This document shows, in pieces, positions 37,167 through 47,797 of a stretch of 64,000 nucleotides of DNA. The position numbers were made by a program, and so were the translations under genes. Within the stretch, counting starts at the first letter, position 1, and each line of letters starts with the position of its first letter. Source of the stretch: Streptomyces sp. SCSIO 75703 (GTDB lineage: Bacteria > Actinomycetota > Actinomycetes > Streptomycetales > Streptomycetaceae); the NCBI RefSeq assembly GCF_036607905.1, contig NZ_CP144555.1, positions 1,736,001 to 1,800,000 on the forward strand, written 5' to 3'. The notes beneath the pieces were generated by a model. The model was not told the origin of the DNA. It was given only the letters and a program-made list of their open reading frames with translations, and ran no database searches.

Positions 37167-38693
37167 CTAGTCGAGGTAGTCGCGCAGGACCTGCGAACGC
37201 GAGGGGTGGCGCAGCTTCGACATGGTCTTCGACTCGATCTGGCGGATGCGCTCGCGCGTCACGCCGTAGACCTTGCCGATCTCGTCCAGGGTCTTCGGCT
37301 GGCCGTCGGTGAGGCCGAAGCGCATGGAGACGACGCCGGCCTCGCGCTCGGACAGGGTGTCGAGCACCGAGTGGAGCTGCTCCTGGAGGAGCGTGAAGCT
37401 GACGGCGTCGGCCGGCACGACCGCCTCGGAGTCCTCGATGAGGTCACCGAACTCGCTGTCACCGTCCTCGCCGAGCGGGGTGTGCAGGGAGATCGGCTCG
37501 CGCCCGTACTTCTGGACCTCGATGACCTTCTCGGGGGTCATGTCGAGTTCCTTGGCCAGCTCCTCCGGGGTGGGCTCGCGGCCCAGGTCCTGGAGCATCT
37601 GGCGCTGCACGCGGGCCAGCTTGTTGATGACCTCGACCATGTGCACCGGGATGCGGATGGTACGGGCCTGGTCGGCCATGGCGCGGGTGATCGCCTGCCG
37701 GATCCACCAGGTGGCGTACGTGGAGAACTTGTAACCCTTGGTGTAGTCGAACTTCTCCACCGCGCGGATCAGACCGAGGTTGCCCTCCTGGATGAGGTCC
37801 AGGAAGAGCATGCCGCGGCCGGTGTAGCGCTTGGCCAGGGAGACCACCAGGCGGAGGTTGGCCTCCAGGAGGTGGTTCTTGGCGCGGCGGCCGTCCTCGG
37901 CGATGATCTCCAGCTCGCGCTTGAGCTTGGGGGCGAGCTTGTCGGAGTTGGCCAGCTTGTCCTCGGCGAAGAGGCCCGCCTCGATGCGCTTGGCCAGCTC
38001 GACCTCCTGCTCGGCGTTGAGCAGGGGGACCTTGCCGATCTGCTTGAGGTAGTCCTTGACGGGGTCGGCGGTGGCGCCGGCCGCGGCGACCTGCTGCGCG
38101 GGGGCGTCGTCCTCGTCCTCGTCGGAGAGGACGAACCCGGCGTTCTCGGTGCCCTCGGGCTCCTCTGCGGCGGCCTTCGGCTCCTCGATCGCCTCGTCCT
38201 CGGGAAGGTCCGCCTCGTCCTTCTTGGCGGTCGCCTTCTTGGCCGCCGCCTTCTTGGCGGTGGTCTTCTTCGCCGCCGCCTTCTTGGCGGTCGTCTTCTT
38301 CGCAGCGGCCTTCTTGACCGGCGCCTCTTCCTCGGCGGCCTCGGCGGCGGGCGCTGCCGGAGCGGCGGGAGCGGCTGCCTTCCTGCTGGTCACCGCCTTG
38401 GCGACCGACTTGGTGGCGGTGCGCTTGGCGGGGCTCTTCGCTGCGACGCTCTTGCGGGTGCGCTTGGGCTCTGCGGCACTGACCATCAGCGTCACACCCT
38501 CTTCCTCGAGGATCTGGTTGAGGCTGCGCAGTACGTTCTTCCACTGAGTGGCCGGAATCTGGTCAGCTTCGAAGGCCCGACGCACGTCATCGCCGGCGAT
38601 CTGCCCCTCAGCCTTTCCCCGCTCAATGAGCGCCATGACAGAGACGGACTCGGCGATCTCCGGCGGGAGCGTACGGGATGTGCTGGCCGACAC
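37167..38693 (-). CDS. hrdB: Principal sigma factor HrdB
   Basis: A 508-residue RpoD-type sigma factor, the housekeeping sigma of Streptomyces. After an N-terminal helical segment there is a highly basic Ala/Lys-rich region (about 70-160, with repeated [16 protein letters not shown] units) and an acidic stretch (SDEDEDDAP). The conserved sigma regions follow: 1.2 ([16 protein letters not shown]), 2 ([54 protein letters not shown]), 3, and 4 ([20 protein letters not shown]). GTG start with AGAGG upstream. S. coelicolor HrdB is 511 residues from memory; the difference lies in the basic repeat region. Confidence 0.97.
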   Translation of the reverse strand: MSASTSRTLPPEIAESVSVMALIERGKAEGQIAGDDVRRAFEADQIPATQWKNVLRSLNQILEEEGVTLMVSAAEPKRTRKSVAAKSPAKRTATKSVAKAVTSRKAAAPAAPAAPAAEAAEEEAPVKKAAAKKTTAKKAAAKKTTAKKAAAKKATAKKDEADLPEDEAIEEPKAAAEEPEGTENAGFVLSDEDEDDAPAQQVAAAGATADPVKDYLKQIGKVPLLNAEQEVELAKRIEAGLFAEDKLANSDKLAPKLKRELEIIAEDGRRAKNHLLEANLRLVVSLAKRYTGRGMLFLDLIQEGNLGLIRAVEKFDYTKGYKFSTYATWWIRQAITRAMADQARTIRIPVHMVEVINKLARVQRQMLQDLGREPTPEELAKELDMTPEKVIEVQKYGREPISLHTPLGEDGDSEFGDLIEDSEAVVPADAVSFTLLQEQLHSVLDTLSEREAGVVSMRFGLTDGQPKTLDEIGKVYGVTRERIRQIESKTMSKLRHPSRSQVLRDYLD

Positions 38694-39138
38694 GAACAAC
38701 CTCTCGGAACGTTGGAAAACGGCTTCCGGCTCCGTTCGTGACGAACGGGAGCCGACCACCGGCTTGGGGATGGGCCGACGGCGCGGGCGGGGGCCGGGGA
38801 GAGGCACAGCGCCGTGAACGGCGTCCGTATTCCCTCCGCGACTGTCACCGCTTAAGTCATCGCGTGGCTCCCGCGAGCGTTACGCCCAATCCGCGTGGCC
38901 CGAGTCACACCCCGTAAGCATTCAAAACCTGTCATACGCGCACAGGCCCGGTCAGGTCAGGTCGACAGGGGGTTCCACCCTGGTCGCGCCGGGGGTACCC
39001 GGCCTCTCATCAGACCGTCGGACCCCGCGGAATCACGCCGGATTCCGCGGAGCCCGTCGGTGGCGGCGAACCAGCCGGACGCATCGCGGGAGGAGCCCGG
39101 CGGGTCCGGCCCGCACCGCGCTCGGCGGGACGGCCGGC
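38694..39138. other. hrdB promoter region / whiH downstream region
   Basis: 445 bases between the whiH stop and the hrdB start (both on the minus strand). hrdB promoters must lie here; the AT-richer segment 38845-38935 is the best candidate, but I cannot name a -35/-10 pair with confidence. No coding frame, no clear terminator for whiH. Confidence 0.5.
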
Positions 39139-40026
39139 TCAGTGCTCGCGGGGGGCGGGCACCACGCGTTCGACCTCGGGGTGGACGGTGAGAAGCTGCC
39201 GCATGGCCGCCTCGGCCGCGCCGCCGTCGCCGGCCGCGAGGGCGTCGACGATCCGGCCGTGCTGGAGCAGCGACGCCTCCGTCGGACGGTCACAGCCGGT
39301 GATCGGACTCCCGGACACCTGGAGGGCGGCGGAGACGATCCCGGACAGGTGTTCCAGCATGCGGTTGCCCGCGACCTGGATGAGCAGGGCGTGGAACTCG
39401 GAGTCGGCACGGGAAAAGGTGAGCGCGTCGCCCTGGTTCATGGCGTGACCCATGATCCCGACCATGTCGGACAGGCGCTGCTGGACGTCCTCGCGGCCGT
39501 GCCCGGCGGCGAGGCGCGCGGCCAGGGGCTCGATCGTCCAGCGCAGTTCGGTCAGCTCACGGCGCTGGTCGTCGCGCTGCGGGCCGAAGGCACGCCATTC
39601 GATGATGTCCGGGTCCAGGAGGTTCCAGTCGCTGACCGGACGCACCCGTGTGCCGACGTTCGGGCGGGCACTGACCAGGCCCTTGGCCTCCAGGACGCGC
39701 AGGGATTCGCGGACGACGGTACGGGAGACCTCGAAACGCTGGCCGATCTCCTCCGGCACCAGCGGGCGGTCGGCACCCAGGTCGCCCGAAACGATCATCT
39801 GGCCGAGCTGCTGGACGAGTTGCCCGTGCAGTCCGCGGCCGCGGTTGCCGGCGGTGCGGCGGCCGACGCGGCCCAGCTCGGGGTCCATCCCTTCCCAGGC
39901 GGGCATCCCCACGCGGTCGACGGGGGCCGTCTCGGCGTAGGGGTAGCGGTCGAGTTCGCCCGGGTTCGCGAGGCCGGAGTCGGCGGAGCGGGCGGCGGTC
40001 ATCATGGTGTGCGCAAGGGTACTCAC
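39139..40026 (-). CDS. whiH: Sporulation regulator WhiH (GntR/FadR family)
   Basis: A 295-residue GntR regulator of the FadR subfamily. The winged helix (about 66-135) has LVQQLGQMIVSGDLGADRPLVPEEIGQRFEVSRTVVRESLRVLEAKGLVSARPNVGTRV. The all-helical FCD effector domain follows (about 150-285), with the His/Asp metal-binding pattern in ADSEFHALL and QHGRIVDAL. WhiH is needed for sporulation septation in aerial hyphae. GTG with AAAGGA 3-8 bases upstream gives the known N terminus. A sigma-WhiG-like promoter and an inverted repeat lie upstream. Confidence 0.95.
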   Translation of the reverse strand: MSTLAHTMMTAARSADSGLANPGELDRYPYAETAPVDRVGMPAWEGMDPELGRVGRRTAGNRGRGLHGQLVQQLGQMIVSGDLGADRPLVPEEIGQRFEVSRTVVRESLRVLEAKGLVSARPNVGTRVRPVSDWNLLDPDIIEWRAFGPQRDDQRRELTELRWTIEPLAARLAAGHGREDVQQRLSDMVGIMGHAMNQGDALTFSRADSEFHALLIQVAGNRMLEHLSGIVSAALQVSGSPITGCDRPTEASLLQHGRIVDALAAGDGGAAEAAMRQLLTVHPEVERVVPAPREH

Positions 40027-40086
40027 GCATCCTTTGTCGGCGTTGGCCCCAACTCCCTTGAGGGCTTTGGTGAAAAGCACACGAAA

Positions 40087-40102
40087 GGGTGATCGCTCAC
40101 CC
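40087..40102. promoter_or_regulatory. Inverted repeat in the whiH leader, possible autoregulatory operator
   Basis: GGGTGA-TCGC-TCACCC, a perfect 6-bp inverted repeat with a 4-base spacer, located just downstream of the predicted -10 element. WhiH is reported to act on its own promoter, so this is a reasonable candidate site (inference). Confidence 0.45.
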
Positions 40103-40118
40103 CGTCGCAATTGACGCC

Positions 40119-40125
40119 TTATCGG
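40119..40125 (-). promoter_or_regulatory. Sigma-WhiG-type -10 element of whiH
   Basis: CCGATAA on the minus strand matches the -10 of the flagellar-type sigma-WhiG consensus (TAAA, 15-16 bases, GCCGATAA). It lies 93 bases before the whiH start. A good TAAA -35 is not visible at the expected spacing, so the call rests on the -10, the gene's known WhiG dependence, and position. Confidence 0.55.
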
Positions 40126-40186
40126 AAAGAAATGGGCGTTCCCCGGGGAGTTGCGCACAGGCTCGGACCGGAAGAGGGCGGACGGC

Positions 40187-42223
40187 TCACCGGGCCCTGC
40201 TCCGCAATGACATGACCAGATAGGCAGAGAGCAACATGGTCAGCGACAACAGCAGGGCGCTGCCCACGGGTTGGGCGATCATCCGCAGCACCTCGGCCAC
40301 GTACCGGCCCCCGCCGAAGGGCCACTGGGTGAGCAGCACCTCGCGCACCCGCACCGGCAGTCCGGCGGCGCTCCGCACGGACGGCCCGTGCCAGACCCTC
40401 CGCACGAGCGGGACGACGAGGACCGGGACGGCGACCACCGCGGCGAGCCCGCCCGAGGTGGAGCGGAACAGCCCGGCGGCCAGCACCCCGGCCCACGCGC
40501 AGCCCACGACGAGGGCGAGCCAGGCCGCCCCCAGCGCGGGCCAGCCGGACGGGACGCCGCTCGGCTCCGGACCGTAGACGAGATACAGGAGTTCGGCGTC
40601 GCAGCCGACCGTGAGGACGGCGAGGACGACCGCGGCGAGGCCCGCGACGGCGAGTTTGGCGGCCAGCAGCCCCAGCCTGCGGGGCACGGTGCCCCGGTCC
40701 GCCGCCAGCGCGGGGTGACGGAACTCGTCGCCGAAGGCGAGCGCGCCGAGCAGCCCCGCGCCGAGGGCCGCGGGGGGCAGCGGAAGCTCCCGCGGCCACG
40801 CGGCGAGCAGGCGCGGCCGCGGGGTGTGGCCGACGCGGGCCAGGAGCACGGCGGTGACGGCGGAGACGAGCAGGACACCGGCCCCGACGAGGTAGCCGGT
40901 GCGGACACCGGTCACCCGGCGCAGTTCGTACCGCAGCGGCCGGAGCGGACTGGGGGCGGAACGGCGGGAGAGGGGAGGGGGGAGGGGGGAGGGGGCTCGC
41001 GAGGGACCGGACGTGGTAGGACCGGCGGGGGTGGTGGCAGTGGTGCGGGCCGGCGTGGCGGGGGCGGGGTCGGGGGCGCGGGTTTCCGGGGTGAGGGTTT
41101 CCGGGGTGGGAGTTTCCGGGGTGGGGTGCGCGGGCTTGGGGGGCTGCGCAGCCGGAGACCGGGCGCCCTGGGGGCCCGGTGAGGCGTCCGAGGCGCGCGG
41201 TGTAGACGAGGCGGATGCCGTGGTGGTCGAGGACGCCGTGGGCCCCGGGGCCAGGGGGGCGGAAGCGGTGGCCGGGACGGCGAGGCCGACGGTGGCGGGC
41301 TGCCGAGGACCGGGAGGTGCTGCGGGCCCCGTCGCGCCCCCTGCGCCGGGCCCCATGTCCCCGGTCTCGTCGGCAAGTTGGTGGACGAGGACGCCATGGC
41401 GGTAGGCGCTCTCGCCGATGTCGGCGCACGTACTGCCGTACACCGCGAGGCGGTTGCCGCTCTCCCGCACGACCTCGACCGAACGTCTCGCCGCCCGCGC
41501 CTCCTTGGTCAGGAGCGCGGCGAGCCGGGCGGCGTGCGGCGTACGCACCACCACCCGGGGACGCAGCCGGGTGCGGGAGAACTCCGCCACCTCCTGGTCG
41601 GCCGCGAGGCGGCCCCGGTCGAGGGTGACGACCCGGTCGGCCGCGCGTGCCGCCTCCTTGGGGTCGGCCGTGGCGAAGAGCACCGCGCCGCCGTCGTCGG
41701 CGTGGGCCCGCAGCGCTGCGTGCAGCCACCGGGCCTCGCGCGCGGACAGGGCGCCGGCCGGGTCGTCGAGCACCAGGGTGTGCGGATCGCCCAGCAGGGC
41801 GCAGGCCAGGCCGAGCCGGCGGTCCATGCCCCGGGAGAGGGTGCCGAGCCGCTGGTCGCGCAGGCCGTCGAGGCCGGCCGCCTCCAGCGCCTCGTCCCCG
41901 CGCCGGGCCGGCACGCCGGCGGCGGCGCACAGCATCCGGACATGGCCGCGGACGGTGCGCCCGGGATGCCCCGGCACATCGCCGAGCAGCACGCCCACCT
42001 CCCGCACCGGGTGGGCGATGCGGTGCAGTGGACGGCCCCTGAAGTGGGTGACGCCGCGCCCGGGTTGAAGTTCGAGCATGAGTCTGAGCGCCGTCGTCTT
42101 GCCGGCGCCCGATGCTCCGAGCAGCGCGGTGACGCGGCCCGCGCGCGCCTCGAAGGAGACGTCGTCGACCGCGGGCGGAAGCTCCTTGCGGGGGTTGCTG
42201 GTCAATCCGAAGACCTGGATCAC
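40187..42223 (-). CDS. ABC transporter, ATPase and permease fused in one chain
   Basis: A 678-residue fusion. The ATPase (about 1-215) has Walker A GASGAGKT and signature LSRGM. The Walker B region reads LVLDDPAG (Asp in place of the usual catalytic Glu), and FATADPKEA replaces the usual H-loop His. A long Pro/Ala/Thr/Ser linker with three PTPET-like units (about 300-440) connects to a permease with about six helices. Substrate unknown. Start: GTG ATC CAG, matching relatives (VIQVFGLTSNP); a TTG 9 bases earlier is possible. A 12-bp palindrome lies just upstream. Confidence 0.83.
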   Translation of the reverse strand: MIQVFGLTSNPRKELPPAVDDVSFEARAGRVTALLGASGAGKTTALRLMLELQPGRGVTHFRGRPLHRIAHPVREVGVLLGDVPGHPGRTVRGHVRMLCAAAGVPARRGDEALEAAGLDGLRDQRLGTLSRGMDRRLGLACALLGDPHTLVLDDPAGALSAREARWLHAALRAHADDGGAVLFATADPKEAARAADRVVTLDRGRLAADQEVAEFSRTRLRPRVVVRTPHAARLAALLTKEARAARRSVEVVRESGNRLAVYGSTCADIGESAYRHGVLVHQLADETGDMGPGAGGATGPAAPPGPRQPATVGLAVPATASAPLAPGPTASSTTTASASSTPRASDASPGPQGARSPAAQPPKPAHPTPETPTPETLTPETRAPDPAPATPARTTATTPAGPTTSGPSRAPSPLPPPLSRRSAPSPLRPLRYELRRVTGVRTGYLVGAGVLLVSAVTAVLLARVGHTPRPRLLAAWPRELPLPPAALGAGLLGALAFGDEFRHPALAADRGTVPRRLGLLAAKLAVAGLAAVVLAVLTVGCDAELLYLVYGPEPSGVPSGWPALGAAWLALVVGCAWAGVLAAGLFRSTSGGLAAVVAVPVLVVPLVRRVWHGPSVRSAAGLPVRVREVLLTQWPFGGGRYVAEVLRMIAQPVGSALLLSLTMLLSAYLVMSLRSRAR
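41082..41126. repeat. 15-bp tandem repeat, 3 copies, in the ABC fusion linker
   Basis: Unit GTTTCCGGGGTGNGN at 41082, 41097 and 41112; on the coding strand it encodes repeated Thr-Pro-Glu-Thr-Pro units. Confidence 0.92.
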
Positions 42224-42233
42224 CCGCAGCAAG

Positions 42234-42245
42234 ATAGCGCGCTAT
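42234..42245. promoter_or_regulatory. 12-bp perfect palindrome at the ABC transporter start
   Basis: ATAGCGCGCTAT, centred 16-17 bases before the GTG start. It overlaps a TATAGC that could serve as a -10, which would make the transcript nearly leaderless. A regulator-binding site is likely; the regulator is unknown. Confidence 0.5.
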
Positions 42246-42377
42246 ATCGGATTTTTCGGTCACCGTACGCCGCTGGGAGCAGGGGCGGCGGGCCCCCGCT
42301 CCCTTCCGACCGGCCGTTCGCGTGCCGTCCGGGCACCTCGACGGTGGGCCGCTACGCGGGCCGGCCCGGACCCGGCG

Positions 42378-43133
42378 TCACACCTCGGGGCGCAGCATCG
42401 GCGGGTTGAGCAGGGTGGCGCCGCCGGCCCGGAAGAGCTGGGCCGGACGTCCGCCCTGCCGGGTGGTCGTCCCGCCGGTCGGGACGAGGAACCCCGGGGT
42501 GCCCGTCACCTTGCGGTGGAAGTTGCGCGGGTCGAGCGCCACGCTCCACACCGCCTCGTAGACGCGGCGCAGCTCGCCGACGGTGAACTCGGGCGGGCAG
42601 AACGCGGTCGCCAGCGACGAGTACTCGATCTTGGAGCGGGCCCGCTCGACCCCGTCCGCGAGGATGCGGCCGTGGTCGAAGGCGAGGGGCGCCGCCTGCT
42701 CCCCGTCCCGGCCGACGCCCTCCTCCAGCAGTTCCTCGACCGGCGCCCAGCGGGCGTTGCTGGCGTCGCCGCCGGCCCTCGGTGCCGGGAGGTCGGGGGC
42801 GAGGGCGAGGTGGGCGACGCTGACCACCCGCATCCGCGGATCGCGCTCCGGATCCCCGTAGGTGGCGAGCTGCTCCAGGTGGGCTCCGTGCTCCTGGGCG
42901 GGGGCGGCCGGATCGTGCACGCGCAGCCCCGTCTCCTCCGCCAGTTCCCGGGCCGCCGCCTGTGCCAGGTTCTCGTCGGCCCGGACGAATCCGCCGGGCA
43001 GGGCCCAGCGGCCCTGGAACGGAGGCTCGCCCCGGCGTACCGCCAGTGCGCACAGGGAGTGACGGCGCACGGTCAGCACGACCAGGTCCACGGTGACGGC
43101 GAAGGGCGGAAAGGCTGACGGGTCGTAGGGCAT
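42378..43133 (-). CDS. NrtR-type regulator (NUDIX domain plus winged helix)
   Basis: A 251-residue protein. The NUDIX domain (about 10-160) has a complete NUDIX box, GGFVRADE...ARELAEETGL (48-70), so ADP-ribose-type hydrolysis is not excluded. The C-terminal part (about 165-251, YSSLATAFCPPEFTVGELRRVYEAVW, LDPRNFHRKV) is the winged helix of the NrtR family, regulators of NAD metabolism that respond to ADP-ribose. ATG gives the family N terminus. A TCGTC-N5-GACGA inverted repeat 14 bases upstream fits autoregulation. Function by family only. Confidence 0.82.
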   Translation of the reverse strand: MPYDPSAFPPFAVTVDLVVLTVRRHSLCALAVRRGEPPFQGRWALPGGFVRADENLAQAAARELAEETGLRVHDPAAPAQEHGAHLEQLATYGDPERDPRMRVVSVAHLALAPDLPAPRAGGDASNARWAPVEELLEEGVGRDGEQAAPLAFDHGRILADGVERARSKIEYSSLATAFCPPEFTVGELRRVYEAVWSVALDPRNFHRKVTGTPGFLVPTGGTTTRQGGRPAQLFRAGGATLLNPPMLRPEV

Positions 43134-43556
43134 GCGGCGATCATAGTCGTCTGCCTGACGATAAACACGCCCTTCGCCGAGCCCCCCGGGCGGAGGCCGG
43201 ACGCGGGCCCGGCGGGGTTCGTCCGGCCGCTCGCCCTCCTTCCGGCGCACGGCCCCGGACGAGGTCGTCTCCGCTCTCGCGCACCCCCCCCTTCCGACGG
43301 CTCGCGCAGGTCAGCCGGTCCCGGGTCACCGGCTGCCGCCGCCCTGCGCGAGGGGCGCGCGGTCGGCGCGCCGCGCCTCCGGGGACGGAGCGGGGGCCGC
43401 CGTCGGCTCGTGCCGGTCCCGCGCTCGGCCGCGCCGCCCAGACCGCTTCCACCCCCTCGCCGGGTGGGGAGGGACGGCGTGCGGCGCGCTCCCCCCGGGG
43501 CCAGGCCGCGGTGGTCGCGTGCCGGGGGCGGGGGCGGCGTCCACTCCGTCCGGCGG
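43134..43556. other. Intergenic region between NrtR-type and DUF4192 genes
   Basis: 423 bases. The first 30 hold the NrtR operator candidate. The rest is GC-rich with a run of 8 C residues (43284-43291) and no convincing gene, promoter or hairpin. Confidence 0.5.
43147..43161. promoter_or_regulatory. Inverted repeat upstream of NrtR-type gene (candidate operator)
   Basis: TCGTC-TGCCT-GACGA, a perfect 5-bp inverted repeat with flanking AT-rich arms (ATAG.../...TAAA), 14 bases before the start codon on the minus strand. Confidence 0.55.
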
Positions 43557-45362
43557 TCACTCAGCGCTTCCTCCCTCCCGTGCTCCCCCGGCGTGCGCCC
43601 CTCCGTGGCCGGTGGCCCACCGTCGGGTGACGTCCTGCCGCACCGCGCGTGCCCGCGCCCGGTTCATCCGGGTCTCACCGGGGCGTGTGCCGCCCACAGG
43701 GGTCCGGGGGCGGACCACCGCGGGACCCGGGGCACGGCCGTGCGCCCGCGCCGTCGCCCGCATCCTGGCCCGCGTCCGGGACCGGACACCGCCGGGGGAG
43801 GCGCCGGGGCGGACGAGGCCCCGGCGCCGGGAAGGGGTCCGTACGGCGGTCACCTCCTCGACCGGCTCACCCCGCTCCCCCTTCCGGGGGCCCGCGCCCC
43901 GCACCGCGGCGTCCGGGGCCCCGGCGTCTCCCTCCCCGTCGTCGTCACCGGAGCCGGTGCCGGGGCGCTCCGCGCCCGCCTCCGCCCGCGCCGGTCCGGC
44001 ACCCCGCGCGTCCTCACCGGACTCCTCGGCATCCCCGGCCTCGCCGCTCTCCGCCTGCGCGCCTTCCAAGCCCCGGGCACTCCGCGTGCCCGGCGTGCCC
44101 TCCGCGCCTCCCGGTGTCCGGCGATCGCGTTCCGCGCGCAGGCAGCGGCGGACCGATTCCGGGTCCAGCCCCTCGTTGCACGCCCGGTGCAGGAGGCGGG
44201 CGAAGAGGTAGTCCGGGTCCGCGCCCAGGGCCATGGCGAAGGCTTCGCGGGCCTCCACCTCGTCCCCGGTGGACCAGGCGACCCAGCCGGCGAGGGCGAG
44301 GGTCGCCGCCGCGTGCTCGCCGTACGCTCCCGCGCAGCGGCGGGAGAGGGCCCGCCACAGGCGCAGGGCGGGTCCCGCGTCGGCGCCCTCCATCCACTCG
44401 GCGGCGCGGTCCCGGGTGGCCCGGTCCTGGAGGCCGAGGATGAGCACCGCCGCCTCCTCGTCGCTCAGCAGGGCGTCGTCGCGCGCGTCCTCCGCGGGTG
44501 CCCCGGGCACCGGCCCGGCGTCGGACAGCCGCCGCATGATCCGCTCCGCCAGTTCCAGGGTCTCGGCCTCCACCTCCGGGCGGCAGGCGTCGTCGAGGAG
44601 GCGGGTCACCAGGGTCAGGCCCGCCGCGTCCAGGGCGGCCTCCTGGCCTCGGGTCGCCGTCTCCTGGCGGGGCAGCAGCCTGGCGCGCAGCTCTCCCAGC
44701 GAACCGCGGACCTGGATGCCCGCGTAGGTGGCCGCTGCGGCGACCACGGACGTGCCCGGCAGCCCCAGGGGGGTCCCCTCGGGCGGGCAGCACTCCACGT
44801 CGTCGCAGCAGTAGGACCAGAAACGGCCCTCCGAGACGCACAGCGCCTCCACCACCGGCACGTCGAGGACCCCGCACGCCACCCGCAGCGCCTGGGCCAG
44901 CGGCCTCAGCCGGGTCATCACCTGCCGGCCCGACTCGCCCGGTGCCGGGTCCCGGCAGAGGAAGGCCACCATCTGCTCGGGCCGGACACCCCGCCGCTCA
45001 CTGCCGGCGATCAGGCCGTGGGCCAACTGCCGCGCCGCGGCGGCCCAGTCGTCCTCGTCCGCCGGGATGCCGAGGCGGGCCCGGCCGCCGAAGCGGCCCC
45101 GGCCGTCCCGGTCGCGCAGGGCGGCCAGGACGATGCTGTCCTCGGGCCGGTATCCGAGCAGGTAGGGCAGCGCCTCGACCAGTTCGGCCGGGGTGCTCAG
45201 GGTGACCTGGGCCTCGTCGGGGAGGCCGCCGTGCGGGGCCGGCAGCGCAGCCGGCCCCGGCTTCCCGGGCGGCTCCTGCCTGGGGACGGCGGGGCCGGGC
45301 CGCGCGGTCCTGGCGGAGTCGGAGTGGTCGAAGGGACCCGTCGGTTCGCTGTGGTTCGTCAT
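43557..45362 (-). CDS. DUF4192 domain protein with long disordered tail
   Basis: A 601-residue protein. The DUF4192 domain (about 50-385) starts VTLSTPAELVEALPYLLGYRPEDSIVLAAL and includes a Cys-rich segment YCCDDVECCPPEGTPL that may bind metal, then a helical TPR-like stretch (ATLALAGWVAWSTGDEVEAREAFAMALGADP). From about 400 on it is a 200-residue Arg/Gly/Ala/Glu-rich disordered tail, longer than I would expect for the family. Function unknown. ATG with CGGGGC upstream. It lies downstream of recQ on the same strand after a 275-base gap. Confidence 0.8.
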   Translation of the reverse strand: MTNHSEPTGPFDHSDSARTARPGPAVPRQEPPGKPGPAALPAPHGGLPDEAQVTLSTPAELVEALPYLLGYRPEDSIVLAALRDRDGRGRFGGRARLGIPADEDDWAAAARQLAHGLIAGSERRGVRPEQMVAFLCRDPAPGESGRQVMTRLRPLAQALRVACGVLDVPVVEALCVSEGRFWSYCCDDVECCPPEGTPLGLPGTSVVAAAATYAGIQVRGSLGELRARLLPRQETATRGQEAALDAAGLTLVTRLLDDACRPEVEAETLELAERIMRRLSDAGPVPGAPAEDARDDALLSDEEAAVLILGLQDRATRDRAAEWMEGADAGPALRLWRALSRRCAGAYGEHAAATLALAGWVAWSTGDEVEAREAFAMALGADPDYLFARLLHRACNEGLDPESVRRCLRAERDRRTPGGAEGTPGTRSARGLEGAQAESGEAGDAEESGEDARGAGPARAEAGAERPGTGSGDDDGEGDAGAPDAAVRGAGPRKGERGEPVEEVTAVRTPSRRRGLVRPGASPGGVRSRTRARMRATARAHGRAPGPAVVRPRTPVGGTRPGETRMNRARARAVRQDVTRRWATGHGGAHAGGAREGGSAE

Positions 45363-45402
45363 GCCCCGACGATCCCGCGAATCGGGAGATTCCGTTTCGA
45401 CC

Positions 45403-45411
45403 TGTGGATAA
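45403..45411 (+). promoter_or_regulatory. Perfect 9-bp DnaA-box-like sequence
   Basis: TGTGGATAA is the exact reverse complement of the TTATCCACA DnaA box, located 41 bases upstream of the DUF4192 start. Rare by chance in DNA this rich in GC. A single box is not an origin; it could be a DnaA-controlled promoter or coincidence. Confidence 0.4.
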
Positions 45412-45637
45412 CTCTCATCAGGGACACATCACCCCGCCGGAAGCGGCTCCCGCTCCGTGAGTCCGCTTCTGCGCCGGGAGAGCATCCCTCCTCTACGAGA
45501 CCGGCTCCCCTCAGGAGGCGGCCTCTCCCCCGTGAGCCGTCGCCCCTTCCCCTGTGAGGCCACCTCCTCCGCGTGAAGCCGTCCTTCCTCGTGACGCCGC
45601 CCCGCCCCGCGAGGCCACCCCCACCCCGGCGGCCCGC

Positions 45638-47797
<2,160 letters not shown>

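Noticed and set aside
37086..38741. A 551-codon plus-strand frame opposite hrdB
   Set aside because: Antisense shadow of the principal sigma factor gene; Leu/Gly/Arg-rich with no domain.
40968..40997. Purine run (G/A-rich, potential quadruplex) in the ABC transporter gene
   Set aside because: It encodes the Pro/Ser/Leu linker of the fusion and is explained by proline codon use.
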